Source: Gaeumannomyces sp. JS-464
Lineage: Eukaryota; Ascomycota; Sordariomycetes; Magnaporthales; Magnaporthaceae
Direction: 5' to 3'
DNA length: 64,000 nucleotides
NCBI GenBank assembly: GCA_002197995.1
Contig: NGZR01000002.1
Span: 4,960,001-5,024,000, forward strand
In this document: in pieces, positions 57,474 through 64,000 of the stretch
Position numbering within the stretch: the first letter of the stretch is position 1
Layout of the letters: each line of letters starts with the position of its first letter
The notes under the pieces: model-generated
Told to the model about the DNA's origin: nothing
The model's database searches: none
What the model saw: the letters and a program-made list of their open reading frames with translations, nothing else
Translations under genes and position numbers: made by a program

Positions 57474-59418
57474 ATGTCAACCCTCATTGATGAGCTGCTG
57501 CAGGACTTCGAGGACTCGGCTTCCGAAAACGGCGGCGATCGCCCCGACCGCGACGGAGATGATGGCCTGGGCGATGAGGAGGGCGCAGCCCTGATGGGTG
57601 GCGGAGGCGGCGGCATGGACATCGACGCCGACGACATGGCCAGCTCCGACGAGGACGAGGAGATGGGCGGCGTCGACCGCACCGACGACCCCGAAGAAAT
57701 GAAGGCCAAGGTTGACAAGATGCAGCTGCGGGGCGTCGACGATATCCGCACCGTCGCGAGCTCATGAAGACGCTAGAACCTGTTCTTGAGGTAAGTCTCC
57801 CCACTCGTAACTCTCGTTTGCGCCCGCCGCGTCGGGCTACCATGAGGCAGAAAGTGTTTACATCCTTGTACGGAACGATAGCCCTGACAGCTTGCCTCGG
57901 ACTCTCGCAGAAAATCACCTTCTACCAGTCGCAACCGGCCGAGTCGCAGACGACCAACCTGGGCAACGTCGAGGACCACCCCGAGTACCACCTCCTGACC
58001 CAGTCCAACAGCCTCTCGACCCAGATCGACAGCGAAATTGTGCTGGTGCACAATACGTCAAGGACCACTACTCGGTGCGCTTCCCGGAGCTCGAGACTCT
58101 GATCACGAGTCCCTCGAGTACGCCAAGGTCGTCGCCGTCATCGGCAACGGACCCCTGGATGCCGACGGCATCAAGGCCCTCCAGCTGGCCACCGACAACC
58201 CCCTGGGCGTCTCGCTCAAGTCCGTGCTTGACGGGCCCTCCCTCATGATTGTCACCATCGGCGCAACCACCTCTAAGGGCCGTGAGATGTCACCCGAGGC
58301 CCTCTTCCAAGGTCGTCCGTGCCTGCCAGATGGTCATCAGCCTCGACAAGGCCAAGCGCGCCCTGACAGAATATGTCCAGTCGCGCATGAACATATTTGC
58401 CCCCAACCTGACCGCCCTCATAGGCTCTCTGACGGCTGCCCAGCTACTCAACACCGCCGGCGGCCTGACGGGCCTAGCGAAGACGCCTGCCTGCAACATC
58501 GCCGCATGGGGCTCCAAGAAGGGCGCCGGCGCTAGCGGGTTCGCCACCAACGTCGGCGTGCGCCAGAGGGGTTATCTCTACAACTCGCCCATCATCAAGA
58601 GCGTCCCGCAGGACCTCAAGAAGCAGGGGCTACGCATCGTATCGGCAAAACTCATCCTGGCTGCCCGCATCGACTGCAGCCACGAGGCCCCAGACGGCTC
58701 GCAGGGCGACCAGCTCCGCGAGGCCTGTGAGACGCGCATCGAGAAGCTCCAGGAGAAACCGCTCAACAAAGGCGCTCGCGCCCTGCCGGCTCCCGACGAC
58801 AAGCCCTCGCGCAAGCGCGGCGGCCGGCGGGCGCGCATGGCCAAGGCGGCCACGGCCATGACGGACCTGCGCAAGGCGCAGAACCGTATGGCGTTCGGCA
58901 AGGAGGAGAAGGAGTCGGGTACGGCACCGGGCGACTCGACGGCTGGGCTGGATGATCGGTCAGGCCAGCGAGGGCCGCGTGCGCGCCCTGCAGGTCGACA
59001 ACCGGACCCGGGCCAAGCTGAGCGCCAAGAACAAGGGCTGGGGCGGCATCGCGACCTCGACCACGTCCACGGGCGCCGCCTCGTCGCTCAAGGGCTTCGG
59101 CCAGTCGGCCGCGGGGGGCCTCGACCTGCGCGGCAAGGGCCTGCGCGCGTCGGGCGTGGGCACCACCGTCGGCTCGGGCGGCACCATGTCCCGCTGGCCT
59201 TCACCGCCGCTCAGGGGCTCGAGCTCGTCGATCCCAAGATGCAGGCCGAGCTGGGCCGGAAGCGCAAGGCCGAGGAAGACCGCTGGTTCAAGGGTGGCAC
59301 CTTCACCCAGATCGGCGGCGGCGGCGGCGGCGGCGCGAGCGACGATGGCGTTTTCAAGAAGCCCGCCCTGCCCGCCGCAAAGAGGTTAGACACTGGCGCT
59401 ACCAAGACGGTCAAGTGA
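57474..59418 (+). CDS. PRP31: U4/U6 snRNP protein Prp31, frame-broken
   Basis: Prp31 binds the U4 5' stem-loop with Snu13 and bridges U4/U6 to U5 in the tri-snRNP. Exons 57474-57790 and 57911-59418 (120-nt intron, donor GTAAGT). N-terminal acidic segment (MSTLIDELLQDFEDSA); NOSIC region with LMKTLEPVLE|KITFYQ across the intron; VKDHYSVRFPELETLI; AKVVAVIGNGPLDADGIKAL; then the Nop domain (MNIFAPNLTALIGSLTAAQL, LAKTPACNIAAWGSKK, GYLYNSPIIKSVPQDLKKQG). Prp31 C-terminal part: RMAFGKEE, QASEGRVRALQVDNRTRAKL, KAEEDRWFKGGTF. At least six breaks are needed to keep this frame: near 57768, 58055, 58113, 58308, 58952 and 59190, most one base. Corrected length about 608. Prp31 is normally essential, so sequencing error is favoured. 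Identity firm. Confidence 0.92.
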
Positions 59419-59827
59419 AGGAGATTCCCGAAGAGTGAGGTGCGGGTTTTTGCTACAATATTTGTACCCTAGAACATTCCCAAACGGTTTTATCGGCGTC
59501 TAGGTGCGAGGCGTGTTTCTTTTCATCAAATTAGCCTGGTTGGCCTCATCAAGCGGCGCCTCTCATAACTACTATTTTCGGGGTCGGTATTCTGTATGTC
59601 CTCGGCAGACTTCCGTGATAAATTGCCCATCTCGGCGGTCCTAGTTTTGGTGTGAAAGCATGTCCTGGCGCGTCAGCCCCAAAATTGTCACCAAATAGCA
59701 TTAATCAACTAGTAGCCATTCAAGATCCAACTATTACACGCGGAGGTAGGTATTACCGGAATATCACACCAGCTCCGCACAAACATATTCCGTCTTGGTC
59801 TCCCCCGCAGTCTCTGCTCGTGTCGAG
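59419..59827. other. Convergent 3' spacer between PRP31 and transporter gene
   Basis: About 400 bp, moderately AT-rich, no gene. Both flanking genes end here. Confidence 0.5.
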
Positions 59828-62272
59828 TCACTGGCTCAGTGACCCAGGCGAGCGTCTATTGCGCCGCCTTCTTCTGGCGTCCTCGATCTTGTCCCGGATC
59901 GTGATAACCTGGCCCTCTCGCTGGGCCTTGGCTCGGCCCTCGCCAAGATCCTCTAGGTTCATGGGCTCGAGGCGTCGGCCGCCGACGGTCCGTTGCACCT
60001 CGGGGATGTAAGCCCAGCTGTACAGAGCGCCCAAGACCATAAAGGGGGCGAAGAGGAAGAATACAAGCCCCTGGCGCGTTTCGGAGTCGTAGTAATGGTT
60101 GATTGCGTAGACGACCCCGACCGCAACTATCGATCCCAGCTTGCCCGCCGCGGCAGCAATTCCGTGGCATGTGCACCGATATGCTGTCGGGAATATCTCC
60201 GCAGGTATGATGAATGTCAGGGTGTTCGCGCCTGTACGTATGACGTTAGAGCGTGGCAAGCAATGGCGAAAAGGGAGGGGAAAGGCAGGATTTCAGTCGC
60301 ACCAAAGTTGAAGGCAAAGTGACACAGAGCAACCATGACAATGTTGGCAGGGGCTGCCGGGGTATGGCTGACGGAATGGTAGACGCCGCCGGTAATGAGA
60401 AAAAGCACAGCAAGGGTAAAGAACGACGTAGTGAGCCAGCGGCGGCGATGGAAACGGTTGGCGAAGAAGATGAAGCAAGCCGAGCCGGCGATGGAGGGGA
60501 TGGAGATGGTGATAAGGTACTGCTTGGCCTGCTCGATGAGGACCTCGTCGATGCTTTTACAAGGACTCACCAGGTCAGTCTGCCAGACCGGCAGGCCGCC
60601 GTTGCTCTTCCATTCCGGGACGAGGGATCTGCCACCATAGCCCGGGAATGACGAGTTCCAGCAGGGGAGCGACGAGTTGAGGTCTGCCTTCCCTGCGGTC
60701 GCCCAGAGGTCCGATAGAGTTCTACGATTATCGAGCGAGAATCCATAGAAGCTTACGTCGAGAAAAAACCACGTCATCGAGGTTCCTGATGCCCCGAGCG
60801 ATGGTTGACGTTAGTAAAGACTCTCGAACGTGCAGGAGCATGTGGTGTTGCCAGTGTGGGACAGAGGGTTAGGGATTCAGCGAGCTCATTGTGACTACAC
60901 CAGTGCACCTCCATCCCGATGGTGGAATCACACGAACCAAGTAAATAAAACCAATTCCCGTCCCGGATGAAGAAGTTCCGTAGGTCTTCAAGCGAGAACT
61001 GGACAGGCATGGGTTGCTCGATCTGGGCGAAGGTTGCACGGCGTTGCGGGCCCCCGGCTATGGGTGGCGGGCCCTGCTGGGCAATCCCGTTCATGGGCAC
61101 GCCGTTCGGAGGATATGCGCCAGGCCACTGGTTGGGAGGTTGACCGTATATCCTCTGGGTGTCCCTAAACGCAGCGCCGGGCTTGTTCTTGACCTCAAGC
61201 GTGTACAGGCCGCAGTCGTAAAGGAAGAAGCGGAAGATGATGGCCAACAGCGCTGGCAAAGCCCCGATGCCGATAACGATGCGCCAAACGCCATCAATAC
61301 GCGTTTGGCACTCGTTGTTCCCTGTGTGACGTTTGTTCAACACGTATATCGCACCGACCGACAGTGCCGGTGCTATCGACGAGCGGGTGATTATACTCAC
61401 ACTTGGCATCCAGGCCGCATTTTTTGGCATTGATATCATACACTGCATTCTGTCCCAGCAGGACCCAGAGGCCCATCAGCTGCGCGAGCGCCTGGCCGAC
61501 AGGCTGCATCAGGAATACGGCCGACAGCATAGTGGCTCGCGACTGAGTGCTAGACCACTCGGAAGTGATGCAGGCCGATAACGGGTATTCGGCGCCGATG
61601 CATGAAGGAGGGGAGAGGTTTGCATGTTAGTTTACCAGTCCAAGGACCGTTGGGGCAGTTTGTGGGAGTGCAGCTAACCTATCCCCATAACAAACCTCCA
61701 CCAGGTGAAAAGACCCAGGAAGTTCAGGTCGCCATGGCCGAAGCTGCTCGTAGCGACGCCAATGGTGGAGACTATGACGAGGACGAGCTCGATCCCGTAC
61801 AAGCGAGTTCGGCCATAATAATCTGCCAGAAATCCGAACAGGAGCTGGCCGACAACAGAGCCGAACAGGGTGCAAAGGTTTGATAATAAGGCCCGTATGG
61901 CGGTCGTGGGGAAAATAAACGAACTGGATGGATGCGAGAATAACATTGGTGGCAAAAAGGTTGTAACTGCGTCGGGGAGTCGGCTTGTGTAAGCGATATA
62001 TATGGATGAACCGTAGGCCCAAGGCGAGGAGATGGATCCTACCTATCAGTCAGGAAGCCCGAGGCGGTGATGACCCAAATCCTGAAGTTGAACGAGTTGA
62101 GGTCGAGCTGGTAGCGGAGTTCACGCCGGTCCTGTCGATCCGGGTGGGTTTAGTTACATCATGGCCGGCCTGCATGAAGACTGACGGGCCTCACCTGGCG
62201 GTCCTGCGGGCTTAGGGCGGAGCTATCAGCGCCAAGGAACCCCCGATTCTTGCTCCGGGGCTCGGGCTGCAT
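59828..62272 (-). CDS. Phosphate:H+ symporter-type MFS transporter (Pho84 family)
   Basis: Plasma-membrane 12-TM transporter of the phosphate symporter family; inorganic phosphate is the likely substrate. Seven exons on the minus strand: 62272-62195, 62131-62043, 61966-61679, 61601-61401, 61321-60938, 60785-60303, 60231-59828; about 641 residues. Landmarks: SFNFRIWVITASGFLTDSYN, LFATNVILASIQFVYFPHD, FGSVVGQLLFGFLADYYGRT then RLYGIELVLVIVST (TM2/TM3 loop signature), IGAEYPLSACITSEWSSTQS, LMQPVGQALAQL, IDGVWRIVIGIGALPALLAI, SMTWFFLDVSFYGFSLDN, TLTFIIPAEIFPTAYRCTCH, GKLGSIVAVGVVYAIN. A Pro/Gln/Gly-rich central loop is enlarged (QPPNQWPGAYPPNGVPMNG). Oddities: an extra A in a short A run near 61880, and a 3' splice site before exon 4 that reads CAT|GC instead of CAG|GC at 61602. 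Pho84 ortholog versus paralogue cannot be settled. Confidence 0.88.
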
Positions 62273-64000
62273 GGCCGTAGCGGTGTCTCGCCGGGCTCCC
62301 GGCTCTGTGTGCTATCTCGGCGGGGAGCGCCTGCTCATGACGACCAAGGTCTTCGAGTCGCTCGGCCGGTTATCACAGGCAGCACAGCCGGATTGTGCTT
62401 CGAGCAAGCGCGGAATCGCGACAGGATCTGATAGATACCTAGCGACGTAGTCTCTGCCGAAATGCGACTATATGGGTACAAAAAGCAGGGAACCCCAAAT
62501 AATCAAGCGAATAAATATATCTCAAAGGCACTGAGCAGGGAGCGGGCAGAAGAAGAGAGAGAAGGGAGGGAGACTCGACGGATTTTTTTTTTCGCATGGA
62601 GACGGAGCCGAAGGGGCTCGAGATGGGTGCGCGATTCTGCGGCTGGCTGTGCTGCTGCCGGTAGCTCCCTTCCAAGAAATCCTGCCGGGCTAACACACCA
62701 CACCCAACGGCCAGCTCAATCTCGTCGCGCCGCACCGCGCCCACGACAGGGCCACGCTGGGCGACCAAGACAATAGCTCGCCTCGAGCCCACAAGTTCCT
62801 GTCCCAAGCAATCGCGGGATGGCGAGCCGCGAGCCAGATGCCAGGCCCATTGTCGACAAGACCCTAAAGCTTGTGCCGTTTTTGGTTTAGCGAAGGAGGG
62901 CAGGGATACGCCAGGTGATGTGACGCTTATGTTGTTCGAGGCACTGATTCGAGCCGCTCCAGGGTGTTTGCCAGGCTAGGATTGGTCTCTCGCAGCGACA
63001 GCCCGTTCATGTTTGGTCCCTTGGGGCGTTGCCATGTGCGGAAGGCGGTTGGAGCAAAAGAGACAGGCACACAGGTAGAAGCAAGCGAGGTGCCACAATC
63101 CGGCGAGGAAATAACGATGCCGCCACGAGGCTCCAGGGCCAAGAGGCCAAGCTCATGCCTGTGTAGGGGCGACGCCCGATGCGGCTAGGAAGGCGCCCTG
63201 GACGATCAAATCCCGTTGCGCGCCTGGAACATGTGCTCTGGCTGGCTGCTGCGACTGGGGTGCTGCAGCCACCGACTGTACCCCACCCACACACCAGCTG
63301 TGCACCACCCCCACCCCCACTGCGCCTCCAAGGAACCGGCCGAGGGCTGGGGCTTCACGGCTTTGGCCTTAATGGTAAATAGTGTGGTTCCTTTTGTCTT
63401 TATTGCGGACAGCACCTGGGCTTTGCAGTCTCGGGGAACTGAAGACATCCGAGATGGTGCAGCTTTCCGTAGACCTGCCTACCTAATCCTCGATAAGCCT
63501 TGTCTCGTCGGTAGGCAACCGAGGCACCAGCTGCATCGTGATGGGCACGGCAGCAACAGATATCCGACGCTGACGAAAGCTGCGTCAACAAGAAGGAACA
63601 CGAACGCCAGGGAAAACGGAGAACGCGTTGGGAGTTTGGGAACTCGGGCCAGGGGATCTCTGGAGCTAAGGTGAAAGCCCCCCACCCCTCAATCACCCCA
63701 AATGCGCCCAGGACCGCCGCCGTTCCCTCATGCATATGTGTGTTGGGATGGGACATGCTATGGACTTAAAAGGCTGTGTGTTTCAATCCGTGTCGGCGGG
63801 CGGGCAGCTCGAGACTGAAGTTGCCCTACCCGCCGCCGGCCCACCCAAACCAAGCGGGACAAGGGGGTTAAGATTCTCGTGTGCCTCTTGGTTCCCGCCC
63901 CTCACCCGCAGAGCCGACGAGCCTTTGGAAGCTGGATGCGCGCTGCTAGCATCCATACCCCTACCTGCCCATCCACTCTCTATTCACTGCTGCCTTCCAT
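62273..64000. other. Right-edge intergenic region, promoter of transporter gene
   Basis: No supportable gene to the end of the window. I looked for a Pho4-type CACGTG in the first ~700 bp upstream of the transporter start and saw none. Frames of 60-150 codons on both strands carry no domain. Confidence 0.4.

Overview
The window looks like nuclear DNA of a filamentous ascomycete. Genes lie on both strands with short GT-AG introns (about 70-150 nt), CTAAC/CTGAC-type branch points close to the acceptor and GC-rich coding sequence. The gene set is typical of Pezizomycotina, most probably Sordariomycetes; recurring ACCTAGGT/GGTAGGTACC palindromes between genes would suit Magnaporthales, but that is inference only.

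Layout, left to right. 1.2-2.7 kb: oxysterol-binding protein of the Kes1/Osh4 type (+). 3.3-4.3 kb: small heat-shock protein (+) behind a heat-shock element and TATA box. 6.6-9.7 kb: large protein with a C-terminal SAM-methyltransferase domain (+). 9.7-16.8 kb: a gene-poor stretch with low-complexity tracts and a 477-bp TIR element (MITE) flanked by TA. 16.8-21.1 kb: a very large zinc-finger protein (+), split by a frame break. 22.7-24.2 kb: ethanolamine/choline kinase (-). 25.8-28.7 kb: NPR3, a TORC1-inhibitory SEACIT/GATOR1 subunit (+). 29.8-31.4 kb: bHLH transcription factor (-). 36.5-37.9 kb: SFT2 vesicle-transport membrane protein (+). 42.1-45.3 kb: La-motif (LARP1/Sro9-like) RNA-binding protein (+). 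47.2-47.8 kb: small secreted, probably GPI-anchored protein with a GC-AG intron (-). 50.4-52.7 kb: RS/RD-rich protein with alternating glycine/alanine-rich hydrophobic segments (+). 54.8-56.9 kb: CLF1 (-), and 57.5-59.4 kb: PRP31 (+), two spliceosome genes sharing one divergent promoter. 59.8-62.3 kb: phosphate-type MFS transporter (-), seven exons.

These are mostly unlinked housekeeping genes; I see no biosynthetic cluster, CRISPR array, tRNA or rRNA. Thematic links are RNA processing (CLF1/PRP31, with LARP1-like and RS-rich genes nearby) and lipid or nutrient handling (Kes1, ethanolamine kinase, NPR3, phosphate transporter).

The strongest anomaly is technical. Many conserved genes, including the normally essential PRP31, carry single-base frame breaks, often at homopolymers, while others (CLF1, HSP20, RS-rich gene) are clean. 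The simplest reading is indel errors in a draft assembly rather than many pseudogenes, so protein models here need indel correction. No clearly new system was found. The more original signals are a possible dual-start (mitochondrial/cytosolic) HSP20, an overlapping uORF on NPR3, the TIR element, the RS/glycine-rich protein with an orphan terminal-exon-like sequence downstream, and the very large multi-zinc-finger protein.
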